From contig NZ_JARUKV010000016.1 of assembly GCF_029688865.1 (NCBI RefSeq), forward strand, positions 46,289-110,288: a DNA stretch of 64,000 nt, in the 5' to 3' direction. A program made the position numbers and the translations under genes. Positions 34,437 to 43,633 of this stretch are shown piece after piece (the stretch's first letter is position 1; each line of letters opens with the position of its first letter). The notes under the pieces are model-generated. The model worked only from the letters and a program-made list of their open reading frames with translations, was not told the origin of the DNA and searched no databases. This DNA comes from Natronococcus sp. A-GB7. GTDB lineage: Archaea > Halobacteriota > Halobacteria > Halobacteriales > Natrialbaceae.

Positions 34437-34985
34437 ATGGCACACCGCGTCACCGTCTCGCTCGACGACGAAACGAAGGCGGCCCTCGAGACCCTCGCCG
34501 GCGAGACTGGAAAGGGACGGAGCGAGCTCGTCCGACGCGCGCTCTCCTTCTACGCCGCCAACTTCGAGGCCGCGAGCGAGCGACCGAGCGACAACTTAGA
34601 ACAGTACTACCAGATGCTCTCCTCCGGCGAACACGTCCTGCTCGACGTGGACTTCCTGCACGCCTTCCTCGAGCATCTCTACGCGGGCGGCGATCCCGAT
34701 CCGGCGTTCGTCGAGGCGGCCGACCGGGTCTCGGACTATCACGCCCGGGAGTACGAGGAACGGTTCGAGGGCGTCGGCGAACTCCTCGAGTGGCTCTCCT
34801 TCTGTGGGTTCCTCGAGGTCCGTGACGAGGCCGGAGGGGTCTACCACGTCGTCTTCCCCTCGGAGGCGATCCAGTGGTTTATGACCCGCTTCATCGAGCG
34901 CAGCACCGTCTCGATGCCGTTCGAACTCGACATCGAACGCGGCGTCTCGAAGACGATCGTCGCCGAGCGCTCGAGCGCCGAGTAG
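34437..34985 (+). CDS. Ribbon-helix-helix (CopG-type) regulator with C-terminal domain
   Basis: This 182-residue protein has an RHH DNA-binding domain in residues 1-45 (HRVTVSLDDETKAALETLAG, then GRSELVRRALSFYAANF). The remaining 135 residues are a mixed domain (LLDVDFLHAFLEHLYAGGDP, ELLEWLSFCGFLEVRDEAGG) that could bind an effector; it does not resemble NikR. It lies 131 bp upstream of, and in line with, the Nramp-like/hyuAB operon, making it a candidate regulator of that operon. Confidence 0.82.
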   Translation: MAHRVTVSLDDETKAALETLAGETGKGRSELVRRALSFYAANFEAASERPSDNLEQYYQMLSSGEHVLLDVDFLHAFLEHLYAGGDPDPAFVEAADRVSDYHAREYEERFEGVGELLEWLSFCGFLEVRDEAGGVYHVVFPSEAIQWFMTRFIERSTVSMPFELDIERGVSKTIVAERSSAE

Positions 34986-35081
34986 CCGGCTCTTCGTACG
35001 GGATCATACTCGATCATACAACGGACCGCTCGAGCGACCGCATCGACGAAACCGTATGAGCCGCGCTCAACAACCCTTATG

Positions 35082-35098
35082 CCGCTCTCGGAGAGCGG
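35082..35098. promoter_or_regulatory. Perfect palindrome upstream of the Nramp-like gene
   Basis: CCGCTCT-cgg-AGAGCGG is a perfect 7 bp inverted repeat 18 bp before the ATG at 35117 and just after a weak TATA-like CCCTTATGCC. Its place over the core promoter suits a dimeric repressor such as the adjacent RHH protein. Confidence 0.4.
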
Positions 35099-35116
35099 AT
35101 ACTGTGTACACTCACC

Positions 35117-36355
35117 ATGGGTATAGTAGACAGGCTGAAAGCGATCGGACCGGGCGCGCTCGTCGCGGCGGCGTTCGTCGGTCCGGGAACCGTTACGACC
35201 GCGAGCGTCATCGGCGCGGAGTACGCCTACGTGCTCGTCTGGACGATCGCCTTCTCGATTCTGGCGACGATGGTTCTCCAGGAGATGAGCGCGCGGCTGG
35301 GACTGATCTCCCGCGAGGGGCTCGGCGAGGCGCTCCGGGACGAGTTCTCGAACCCGCTCGCGAAGTGGGCGTCGGTTCTGCTCGTCGTCAGCGCGATCGG
35401 AATCGGCACGGCGGCGTTCCAGACCGGGAACATCGTCGGCGGCGCGGCCGGCCTCGCGACGATCACCGGCGTCAGCGAGAACGTCTGGGGACCGCTGATC
35501 GGGATCGTCGCGGGCGCCCTGCTCTGGTCGGGCAACTACAAGCTGATCGAGCGCGTCTTCGTCGGCCTGGTCGCGATCATGGGTGGGGCGTTCCTGCTCA
35601 ACGCGGTCATGGTCCGACCGGACCTCGGCGCGCTCGCCGGCGGCCTCGTCCCGACGATCCCGGAGGGGTCAGCGTACCTGATCGCAGGCCTCGTCGGCAC
35701 CACCGTCGTCGGCTACAACCTCTTCTTGCACGCCAGCACCGTCCAGGAACGCTGGGGCGGGCCCGACGACCTCGCGGAGTGTCGCACCGACACGATCGGG
35801 ATGGTCGTCGTCGGCGGACTCATCACGACGGCGATCGTCGTGACCGCAGCCGCGGTGTTCCCCGAGGGGACCACGATCGCCGACGTCGGCGAGATGGCCG
35901 ACCAGCTCGAGCCCGTCTTCGGCGGCTACGCGCTGACCTTCTTCGCGATCGGCCTTTTCGCGGCCGGCTTCACGAGCGCGATGAGCGCTCCACTTGCAGG
36001 GGCCTACGCGACCGCAGGTGCGCTCGGCTGGGAACGCGACCTCAAATCGACCCGGTTCCGGGCGATCTGGGTGACGATCCTCTCCGTCGGGGTCGTCTTC
36101 TCGGCGATCGGCTTCGATCCGGTACAGGTGATCGTCTTCGCACAGGTCGCCAACGGCCTCCTGTTGCCGATCATCGCCCTGTTCCTGATCTACGCGATGA
36201 ACAACGAGGGGCTGCTCGGCGAGTACACGAACAGCACGCTCCAGAACGTCCTCGGCGGGCTCGTCACGCTCGTCGTCGTCGCGATCGGGATACAGACCCT
36301 CTACGACGTCCTGATCGTTCAGGACGGACTCGAACTCATCTTCGGCGTTCTCTAG
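35117..36355 (+). CDS. Nramp-superfamily transporter lacking canonical metal ligands
   Basis: This 412-residue protein has eleven helices in the LeuT-type Nramp fold. Helix 1 reads VAAAFVGPGTVTTAS, so the metal-binding DPGN is GPGT (residues 22-25). Helix 6 reads TTVVGYNLFLHASTV, so MPHN is VGYN (198-201). Without the Asp, the first-helix Asn and the helix-6 Met, transition-metal transport is unlikely. It heads an operon with hyuA and hyuB, 24 bp away. Nramp-like proteins beside oxoprolinase genes are known in bacteria, which points to an organic solute such as 5-oxoproline. Confidence 0.87.
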   Translation: MGIVDRLKAIGPGALVAAAFVGPGTVTTASVIGAEYAYVLVWTIAFSILATMVLQEMSARLGLISREGLGEALRDEFSNPLAKWASVLLVVSAIGIGTAAFQTGNIVGGAAGLATITGVSENVWGPLIGIVAGALLWSGNYKLIERVFVGLVAIMGGAFLLNAVMVRPDLGALAGGLVPTIPEGSAYLIAGLVGTTVVGYNLFLHASTVQERWGGPDDLAECRTDTIGMVVVGGLITTAIVVTAAAVFPEGTTIADVGEMADQLEPVFGGYALTFFAIGLFAAGFTSAMSAPLAGAYATAGALGWERDLKSTRFRAIWVTILSVGVVFSAIGFDPVQVIVFAQVANGLLLPIIALFLIYAMNNEGLLGEYTNSTLQNVLGGLVTLVVVAIGIQTLYDVLIVQDGLELIFGVL

Positions 36356-36379
36356 CGACCACGTGCCCTCACAAACACG

Positions 36380-38440
36380 ATGAACGACACACCGACACCC
36401 GACGAACGCACGGACACGCAATCAACGCGCGCCGACGCCACCCGAGTGGGCGTCGACGTCGGCGGCACCTTCACCGACGTCGCGCTCTCGGTCGGCGACC
36501 GCCTCGTTACGGCCAAGGTGCCGACGACGACCGACCGACAGCACGTCGGCGTCCTCGAGGGGATCGCGAAGGCCTGCGACGACGCGGGGATCGACCCCGG
36601 TGAGATCGACGCCTTCGCCCACGCGATGACCGTCTCGGTCAACGCCCTGCTCGAGCGCGGCGGCGCGAGGACGGCGCTCGTCACCACCGAGGGGTTCCGG
36701 GACGTCCTCGAGATCGGCCGCCAGGATCGGCCCGATCTGTACGACCTCGAGGCGGAGAAACCCGAGCCGCTGGTTCCCCGACGGCGGCGCTTCGAGGTCG
36801 ACGAGCGGACCACCGCGGCGGGCGTCGAACGGGCGGTCGACCCCGAGGAAGTTCGGGATCTCGCGAGTACCCTGCGCGAACACGACGTCGAGAGCGTCGC
36901 AATCTGTCTGCTCCACGCCTACGCCGACGCCGAGAACGAACGGCGGGTCGCCGAAATCCTGCGCGAGGAGCTCGAGATACCGGTATCGGCCTCCCACGAG
37001 GTGCTCGCGGAGTTCCGCGAGTTCGAGCGGACCTCGACCACCGCGGTCGACGCCTACGTCCGCCCCGCGATCGACCGCTACGTCGGCCGACTGGTCGACG
37101 AGGCCGAAACGTCCGGGATCCCGGCACCACGGATCATGCAGGCAAACGGCGGGATCGCCGACCCCGAAACGGTTCGCGACCACGCCGTAACGACGACGCT
37201 CTCGGGGCCGGCGGCGGGCGTCGTCGGCGCCGCCGCCACCGTCGACGACGCCGACGTCGAGGGGCTCGTCACGTTCGACATGGGCGGCACCTCGAGCGAC
37301 GTGAGCCTCGTCCGCGAGGGCGAGGCCGAGCGGACGACCGACGCCGAGATCGACGGCCTCCCGATCCGCACGCCGATGGTCGACGTCAACACGGTCGGCG
37401 CCGGCGGCGGCTCGGTCGCCTGGGTCGACGACGGCGGCGCACTCCGCGTCGGACCGCGATCCGCGGGTGCCGAGCCCGGCCCCGTCTGCTACGGGAAGGG
37501 CGGTACCGAGCCGACCGTCACCGACGCTAACGTCGTGCTGGGCTACATCGGTCCCGACACCGCGCTCGGCGGTGAGATGACTCTCGACGTCGAGGCCGCC
37601 CGCGACGCGCTCGCCGACCTGGCCGACGAGGCCGGCCTCGAGGGCGCACTCGAGGCTGCGCGGGGAATCTACCGGGTCGCGAACGCGACGATGACCCGCA
37701 CCATTCGGTCGGTAACCGTCGAGCGGGGCCACGACCCCCGCGAGTTCGCGCTGGTCGCCTTCGGTGGTGCGGGCCCGATGCACGCTGCGGCGCTGGCCGA
37801 CTCGCTGGGCGTCGACCGCGTCGTCGTCCCCCGGCCCGGCGGGGTGCTCTCGGCGTTCGGGCTGCTCGCGGCCGACGAGAGCTACGACGCCGCCCGAACC
37901 GTCCAGCTCGCCCGCGCGGACGCGGAGCCGGACCGCGTCGACGCCGTCTACGACGACCTCGTCGAGCGCGTGCTCGCGGACGCCTCCGACCCCGGCGCCG
38001 CGCGGATCGAACGCGCCGCCGACTGCCGGTACGCCGGACAGAGCTTCGAACTAACCGTTCCGGTCGACGACTCCGTCGACCTCGAGGCCGTCACCGAACG
38101 GTTCCACGCCGCCCACGAGCGCGCCTACGGCTACCGGATGGACGAGGCGGTCGAGATCGTCACCCTCAGAGCGTCGGCTACCGTCGAGGGCGCCTCGCCG
38201 ACCGTTCGTCACGAAGGAGGGGGCGACGCCCGTCTCGGTACGCGCGAGGCGTACTTCCCCGACACCGAGGGCGTCCGGACGACGACGGTCTACGAGCGCG
38301 ACCGACTGCAGCCACGGACGACCGTCGACGGCCCTGCAGTGCTCGAACAGGCCGAGAGCACGACCGTCGTTCCACCGGGCTGGACGGGCGACGTGCTCGA
38401 GGACGGTACGGTCGTCATGACGGAGGATGATGCACGATGA
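36380..38440 (+). CDS. hyuA: Hydantoinase/oxoprolinase A subunit
   Basis: This 686-residue subunit binds ATP and activates the ring substrate. The first phosphate-binding segment is VGVDVGGTFTDVALSVGDRL (residues 17-36), the second DMGGTSSDVSLVREGEAE near 297, typical of the ASKHA fold. The C-terminal part has RYAGQSFELTVPV. The family splits hydantoins or 5-oxoproline with ATP when joined by subunit B. The gene ends in an ATGA overlap with hyuB. Confidence 0.93.
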   Translation: MNDTPTPDERTDTQSTRADATRVGVDVGGTFTDVALSVGDRLVTAKVPTTTDRQHVGVLEGIAKACDDAGIDPGEIDAFAHAMTVSVNALLERGGARTALVTTEGFRDVLEIGRQDRPDLYDLEAEKPEPLVPRRRRFEVDERTTAAGVERAVDPEEVRDLASTLREHDVESVAICLLHAYADAENERRVAEILREELEIPVSASHEVLAEFREFERTSTTAVDAYVRPAIDRYVGRLVDEAETSGIPAPRIMQANGGIADPETVRDHAVTTTLSGPAAGVVGAAATVDDADVEGLVTFDMGGTSSDVSLVREGEAERTTDAEIDGLPIRTPMVDVNTVGAGGGSVAWVDDGGALRVGPRSAGAEPGPVCYGKGGTEPTVTDANVVLGYIGPDTALGGEMTLDVEAARDALADLADEAGLEGALEAARGIYRVANATMTRTIRSVTVERGHDPREFALVAFGGAGPMHAAALADSLGVDRVVVPRPGGVLSAFGLLAADESYDAARTVQLARADAEPDRVDAVYDDLVERVLADASDPGAARIERAADCRYAGQSFELTVPVDDSVDLEAVTERFHAAHERAYGYRMDEAVEIVTLRASATVEGASPTVRHEGGGDARLGTREAYFPDTEGVRTTTVYERDRLQPRTTVDGPAVLEQAESTTVVPPGWTGDVLEDGTVVMTEDDAR

Positions 38441-40050
38441 GCGAGACCGAAATCGACCCGATCACCCTGGAGGTACTGCGCAACCAGCTCGAAGGCGTCG
38501 CCGAGGAGATGGGACAGACGCTCATTCGGGGTGCCTACTCCCCGAACATCAAGGAACGACGCGACTGCTCGACGGCGCTGTTCGACGCCGAGGGCCGGAT
38601 GATCGCCCAGGCCGAACACATTCCCGTTCACCTGGGTGCGATGCCCGAAGCCGTCGATGCCGTCCGCGAGTACGATCCCGAACCCGGTGACGTGTTCGTC
38701 CTCAACGACCCCTTCGCGGGCGGTACCCACCTGCCCGACGTGACGATGGTGTCGCCGATCACCGTTTCGGAGACGGTCGTCGGCTACGCCGTCTCGCGGG
38801 CCCACCACGCCGACGTCGGGGGAATGACTCCCGGCAGCATGCCGGCAGGTGCCCGCGAAATCTATCAGGAAGGACTCCGCTTGCCGCCCACGAGACTCGT
38901 CGAGGGCGGCGAGGTCCGCGAGGACGTCCGCTCGCTGATACTCGCGAACGTTCGTAACCCGCGCGAACGGCGGGCCGACCTCCGGGCACAGCTCGCGGCG
39001 AACGACCGGGCCGCCGAGCGCCTCGAGGCGCTGTTCGACGAGCACGGTCGCGAGACCGTCCTCGCGGGGTTCGACGCCGTAATCGACTACTCCGGGGACC
39101 GGATGCGCGCCAAGCTCCGCGAGCTGCCGGACGGCACCTACGAGGCCACGGACGTCCTCGAGGGCGACGGGATCACCGACGAGGATATCGAGATCCGGGT
39201 CGCGGTGACGGTCGACGGCGACGCCGTCGAGGTCGACTTCGCGGGGACGGCCGATCAGCTGAAGGGGAACCTCAACGCGCCACTGGCCGTCGCGAAGAGC
39301 GCGGTCTACTTCGTCGTCCGCTGTGTGACCGACCCCGAGATCCCGCCGAACGACGGCTGCTACGAACCCGTCACCGTCGACGCGCCGAAGGGGTCGCTGC
39401 TGAATCCGACCCCGCCCGCCGCGGTCGTCGGCGGTAACGTCGAGACCAGCCAGCGGACGACTGACGTCGTCTTCGCCGCGCTCGCGGAGGCCGCACCCGA
39501 GCGCGTCCCCGCCCAGAGTCAGGGGACGATGAACAACCTGACCGTCGGCGCCCGCGACGGCTCGTTTACCTACTACGAGACCATCGGCGGCGGCTTCGGC
39601 GCTCGAGCCGACAGCGACGGGATGGACGGCGTCCAGGTCGGGATGACGAACACGCTCAATACGCCCGTCGAGTCGATCGAAACGGAGTACCCGTTCCGGG
39701 TCGACCGCTACGCCCTACGTCCCGACAGTGGCGGTCGCGGCCGATTCCGGGGCGGGCTCGGTCTCGAGCGCAGCCTCACCGTCGAGACCGACGCGACGGT
39801 GTCGCTGCTAACCGAACGACGACGGCACGCACCGAGCGGCGTCGCGGGCGGCGAGGACGGCACCGTCGGCGAAAATCTGATCGACGGCGAACCCGTCGCC
39901 GCGAAGACGACCGTCGACGTCGAGGCCGGGACGACAATCACCGTCCGGACGCCCGGCGGGGGCGGTCACGGCGACCCCGACGAGCGCGATCCGGCTGCGC
40001 TCGAGGACGACCGGGCCGACGGCACGGTCACGGACGGTGAGGGGCCGTGA
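38437..40050 (+). CDS. hyuB: Hydantoinase/oxoprolinase B subunit
   Basis: This 537-residue subunit opens DPITLEVLRNQLEGVAEEMG and contains FVLNDPFAGGTHLPDVTMVS, ARAHHADVGGMTPGSMP-like metal-site residues (SRAHHADVGG), and GTMNNLTVG, all standard for HyuB. It partners HyuA in ATP-dependent amide ring opening. Start overlaps the HyuA stop by four bases and its own stop overlaps the next GTG, so three genes are translationally coupled. Confidence 0.93.
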   Translation: MSETEIDPITLEVLRNQLEGVAEEMGQTLIRGAYSPNIKERRDCSTALFDAEGRMIAQAEHIPVHLGAMPEAVDAVREYDPEPGDVFVLNDPFAGGTHLPDVTMVSPITVSETVVGYAVSRAHHADVGGMTPGSMPAGAREIYQEGLRLPPTRLVEGGEVREDVRSLILANVRNPRERRADLRAQLAANDRAAERLEALFDEHGRETVLAGFDAVIDYSGDRMRAKLRELPDGTYEATDVLEGDGITDEDIEIRVAVTVDGDAVEVDFAGTADQLKGNLNAPLAVAKSAVYFVVRCVTDPEIPPNDGCYEPVTVDAPKGSLLNPTPPAAVVGGNVETSQRTTDVVFAALAEAAPERVPAQSQGTMNNLTVGARDGSFTYYETIGGGFGARADSDGMDGVQVGMTNTLNTPVESIETEYPFRVDRYALRPDSGGRGRFRGGLGLERSLTVETDATVSLLTERRRHAPSGVAGGEDGTVGENLIDGEPVAAKTTVDVEAGTTITVRTPGGGGHGDPDERDPAALEDDRADGTVTDGEGP

Positions 40051-40814
40051 GCGACGACTTCGGCGCCGAACGACCCATCCGACTCGGGCTGATCGTCCCC
40101 TCCTCGAACACGACGGCCGAACCGGAGTTCCGCGAGTTCGCCCCCGAAGGGACGACCGTCCACGCAGCGCGGATGGCCCTCGAGTCGGTCACCGTCGACG
40201 AACTCGACGAGATGAGCCACGACGCGGTTCGAGGTGGCGAGTTGCTCGGCCACGCCGACGTCGACGCCGTCGCATACGCCTGTACGACCGGCAGCCTGCT
40301 CCACGGTCCCGGTTTCGACGCCGAACTCGAGGCCGAGATCGGCGAAGTGGCGGGCGTTCCGGCCGTCGCGACGGCTCGGTCGGTGTGTCGGGCCCTCGAG
40401 GCCCTCGGCGCCGAGCGGATCGCCGTCGTCACGCCCTACACCGCCGACCTCGACGCAAAGGAGCGCGAGTTCCTCGAGGCGGCGGGCTTCGAGGTCGTCG
40501 CGATCGAGGGTCGGGGGATCGAGGCAAACACCGAGATAGGCGCGCTCGACCCGTCTGACGCCCGTGAGCAGGTGCTGGCCGTCGCGGCCGATCTCGAGGG
40601 GGCCGTCGACGGAGCGCTCGATGCCTCGGTCGACGCCGTCTTCGTTTCCTGTACGAACTACCGGTCGCTCGACGCGGTTGCGGAACTCGAGGCCGAACTC
40701 GGCGTCCCGGTGGTCACGAGCAACGGCGCGACGCTGTGGGATCTCTGTCGGCACCTCGACACCACGGTAGACGCGCCGGGAGCGCTGTTCGCGGAGCCGT
40801 CGCGCCACGTATAA
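40047..40814 (+). CDS. Asp/Glu racemase-superfamily protein (maleate isomerase/hydantoin racemase-like)
   Basis: This 255-residue protein starts at a GTG that overlaps the hyuB stop. LGLIVPSSNTTAEPEF is the maleate isomerase/arylmalonate decarboxylase start. Two likely catalytic cysteines are Cys79 in AYACTTGS and Cys202 in FVSCTNYRS, as in two-base racemases. In this operon a racemase would let both enantiomers of a cyclic substrate enter the ATP-dependent hydrolysis; maleate isomerase activity is the alternative. Confidence 0.87.
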   Translation: MSDDFGAERPIRLGLIVPSSNTTAEPEFREFAPEGTTVHAARMALESVTVDELDEMSHDAVRGGELLGHADVDAVAYACTTGSLLHGPGFDAELEAEIGEVAGVPAVATARSVCRALEALGAERIAVVTPYTADLDAKEREFLEAAGFEVVAIEGRGIEANTEIGALDPSDAREQVLAVAADLEGAVDGALDASVDAVFVSCTNYRSLDAVAELEAELGVPVVTSNGATLWDLCRHLDTTVDAPGALFAEPSRHV

Positions 40815-40838
40815 ACCGCGGCGCGACGACGATCGAGT

Positions 40839-41456
40839 ATGTTCGACACCCGTCCCGACCGCGAGGCCGAGGTGGCCCTCGTCGGCCGCTCGAACGTGGG
40901 CAAGTCGACGCTCATGCGCGAGATCACCGGTCACACGTTCGACACCGGCGGCAAACCCGGCGTCACCCGCGAGCCGAACCACTACGACTGGACCGCCGAG
41001 GACTTCGTCGTCACCGACCTTCCCGGCTTCGGCTTCATGAGCGGCGTCGACGAGGATCGCCGCGAGCAGATCAAGACCGATATCGTCCGCTACCTTGAGG
41101 AGTACGCCGACAACGTTCTCGTGGCCGTCCTCGTCGTCGACGGCAAGAGCGTCATCGACATCATCGACCGCCACTCCGGCCCCGACGAGATCCCCTACGA
41201 CGTCGAGATGTTCCACTTCCTGCGCGAACTCGACGTCCCGACGGTGGTCGCAGTCAACAAGATGGACAAGGTCGACGACCGCGACGAGCGGCTGAACGAA
41301 CTCTGTGACCGGCTGGGGCTGCTCCCGCCCTGGAAGCAGTGGCAGGAGACGATCGCGCCGATCACTGCCAAGAAGGGACGGATCGATCCCCTGAACGAGG
41401 CCGTTCGCGACCACCTCCACGAGCAGGGCCGGGACGACCTGTTCAAGTTCTTCTGA
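40839..41456 (+). CDS. engB: EngB/YsxC-type GTPase
   Basis: This 205-residue TrmE-Era-class GTPase is involved in ribosome assembly. G1 is [10 protein letters not shown] (residues 15-24), then [15 protein letters not shown] with the switch I Thr, DLPGFGF (G3) and NKMDKVDD (G4), and an SAK-like ITAKKGRID near the end. The start is 24 bp after the racemase-like gene but the function is housekeeping, so it may have its own promoter. Confidence 0.92.
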   Translation: MFDTRPDREAEVALVGRSNVGKSTLMREITGHTFDTGGKPGVTREPNHYDWTAEDFVVTDLPGFGFMSGVDEDRREQIKTDIVRYLEEYADNVLVAVLVVDGKSVIDIIDRHSGPDEIPYDVEMFHFLRELDVPTVVAVNKMDKVDDRDERLNELCDRLGLLPPWKQWQETIAPITAKKGRIDPLNEAVRDHLHEQGRDDLFKFF

Positions 41457-41625
41457 TCGAGTCCCTGCTCTTCCGCCGAGTCCCCGCGTCGCTCGAGACG
41501 TCTCCAGCCGTCGAATTTGTGACCGCGGCGCGTGCTGACTCCCGACACAGACGTGAACTTATTCTTTAGTTATAGATTATCTTAACTGTATGGTAACAAT
41601 AGCTCGAACCGCCGTCCCCGCTGGT

Positions 41626-42852
41626 ATGAACGATAATCGCGGGCCCCTCGGAGTGCGGACCAGCCGGCGCGGACTCTTTCGACTCGGCGCGGCGAGCCTG
41701 CTCGCACTGGTCGGCGCCGGACCGACTGCGGCCGACGGCGGCAGCGATGGGGAGTCCAACGGACGACTCGTGTTCATCTACGACGACAGCTGGCGCGAGG
41801 ACTGGGACCAGACGTTCCCGGTTCACCAGGAGGAGGGCGTCCCGGCCTGCTGTGCGGCCGTCACGGAGTACGTCGACACCGGCTGGGGCCTGCTCCCGGA
41901 ACACCTCCGCGAGATGGAATCGGAAGGGTGGGAGATCATGTCACACACCGCGAGCCACGGAGTCGTCGGAAATCTCTACTTGACTGCGCCCGCAGAGCCG
42001 GACGATCGGCGCCTCTCGTTGAACGCGAGCTTTCTGGCCGACCACGACGGCGAACCGATCGTCGTCGGCGACGACGACGGAACCGTCGAGAACGTGATCG
42101 CCGGCGGCGGCGAGGACGACGATGGGTTCTACATCGAGCTCGAGGAGCCGATCGGCGAGTCGTTCGCGGCCGAGGAGACGTTCGTGCGCTTTACCGACGA
42201 GCGGATCCGCGAGGAGGTCGTCGGCTCGAAGGCGGAACTCGAGGAGATGGGCGTCGACGTCGACTACTTCGTCTCCCCGTTCGGCCGCAGCGAGGGGTTG
42301 GTCGAGGAGCTCGTCGCGGAGTACTACGCCGGCTTCGCGAACCGCGAGGGGGACGGGCTGAACGGAATCGCCGACGTCGACCCGTACGATCTCGGACGAA
42401 CGAGCATCGACGGCCGATCCTCGACCGAAACCGAGATCGAGGCGTTCTACGACCGGGTCGCCGCGGGGAACTACCTCGGGATCGTCGTCGGCCACAGCCA
42501 GTTCGACGAGACGACCGAGGAGCGCGTCCGCTTCGCTATCCAGGAAGCGAAAGAACGGAATCTCGAGATCGTCACGCTCCGAGAGGCGCTCTCGGAGCTC
42601 GATGCCGGTCCCGACGAGATGCTGGGGACCGAGGATGACGACGAAGAGAACGACGATTCGGAAACCGGGAGCGACGGCGACGGTGGAGCGGACGATGGCA
42701 AGGCGGCGACGAACGAGAGCGCGAGCGACTCGAGCGGGGACGGCGCCGGCCCGACCGTCCGGGAGAACGGTCCCGCGATCGCCGCCGGGACGGGACTGCT
42801 CGCGACCGTCGCGGTCGCGGGGCGGGCCGCCTACCAGCGGATCCGGGAGTAA
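41626..42852 (+). CDS. Tat-exported, membrane-anchored polysaccharide deacetylase
   Basis: This 408-residue protein begins with a Tat signal (RTSRRGLFRLGAASLLALVG). The NodB fold shows the Asp pair in VFIYDDSWRED and the His-x3-His in EIMSHTASHG. About 85 residues with acidic loops (FLADHDGEPIVVGDDDGTVE) are inserted before the next fold motif VDYFVSPFGRS. A Ser/Asp/Glu-rich stalk and a terminal helix (AIAAGTGLLATVAVAGRAAY) anchor it outside the cell. I chose the ATG at 41626, 36 bp inside the frame. It would trim N-acetyl groups on a surface glycan. Confidence 0.85.
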   Translation: MNDNRGPLGVRTSRRGLFRLGAASLLALVGAGPTAADGGSDGESNGRLVFIYDDSWREDWDQTFPVHQEEGVPACCAAVTEYVDTGWGLLPEHLREMESEGWEIMSHTASHGVVGNLYLTAPAEPDDRRLSLNASFLADHDGEPIVVGDDDGTVENVIAGGGEDDDGFYIELEEPIGESFAAEETFVRFTDERIREEVVGSKAELEEMGVDVDYFVSPFGRSEGLVEELVAEYYAGFANREGDGLNGIADVDPYDLGRTSIDGRSSTETEIEAFYDRVAAGNYLGIVVGHSQFDETTEERVRFAIQEAKERNLEIVTLREALSELDAGPDEMLGTEDDDEENDDSETGSDGDGGADDGKAATNESASDSSGDGAGPTVRENGPAIAAGTGLLATVAVAGRAAYQRIRE

Positions 42853-42942
42853 GCACGAGAGAGGTAGAGGGGACCCACACCGACCCCCGGCAGACGACAG
42901 CCGGCGACGGCTTCTTGGGCCCGACCGTGGTCGGTACGGACG

Positions 42943-43452
42943 ATGGTCGAACTCGGGCAGGTCGCGGTCTGTCATTACACCGGTCGTATCGTCGCCGACG
43001 GAGAGGCGGGGGAGCCGTTCGACACCACCGACGCCGATCTCGCGAGGGAGACGGGGATCTACAACGACGAGCGCCATTACGAACCCCTCGAGATTCGCGT
43101 CGGCGAAGGGATGGTCGTGCCGGGCGTCGAGCGAGCGCTGCAGGAACTCGAGGTCGACCCCGAGGAGCTACCCGTCGAGACGACGTTCCGTCTCGAGCCC
43201 GAGGAGGCGTTCGGCGAGCACGAAGGCGAGTGGGTCGTCGAGTTCCCGCTCGAGGAGATTGACGACTCGCCGGCCGAGGGTTCGCTCGAGACCGAGACGC
43301 AGGTTCATACCGATGACGGAAAGACCGGCTGGGTCACGGCCGTCGGCGACGACACCGCCACCGTCGACTTCAACCACGAGCTCGCGGGCGTTCCGGTGGA
43401 GATCGAACTCGAGGTGCTCGAGGTCCGCGGGGAACGGACGGCCGACGAGTGA
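42943..43452 (+). CDS. FKBP-type peptidyl-prolyl isomerase (SlyD-like)
   Basis: This 169-residue protein has the FKBP core (VAVCHYTGRIVADGEAGEPF, then EIRVGEGMVVPGVERAL) interrupted by an IF chaperone domain (residues about 75-140), and closes with VDFNHELAGVPVEIELEVLE. The SlyD-like plan is usual in archaea. It lacks a His-rich tail. Role: prolyl isomerisation and chaperoning in the cytosol. Confidence 0.92.
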   Translation: MVELGQVAVCHYTGRIVADGEAGEPFDTTDADLARETGIYNDERHYEPLEIRVGEGMVVPGVERALQELEVDPEELPVETTFRLEPEEAFGEHEGEWVVEFPLEEIDDSPAEGSLETETQVHTDDGKTGWVTAVGDDTATVDFNHELAGVPVEIELEVLEVRGERTADE

Positions 43453-43603
43453 GAGCGGTATCCGATCTCGAGTGAGACCGGTCGGAACGGTCTCGAATGC
43501 GACCAGTCGAACTTCCTTGGCCCTCGAGAGGACATCGACCTACTCGACGCCGTGAAATATCGATCGCAACGACTGGTACCGTCCGTTTCAGGTCCAGTAC
43601 CGT

Positions 43604-43611
43604 ACTATATG
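43604..43611 (+). promoter_or_regulatory. TATA box of the nirK gene
   Basis: ACTATATG in CGTACTATATGTC lies 23-30 bp before the ATG at 43634, suiting a leaderless or near-leaderless message. Confidence 0.5.
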
Positions 43612-43633
43612 TCTGGTCGATGTAACCACCGGT

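Noticed and set aside
35117..36355. Calling the transporter a manganese/iron Nramp
   Set aside because: The metal-binding residues in helices 1 and 6 are not conserved and the operon is for cyclic amide breakdown.
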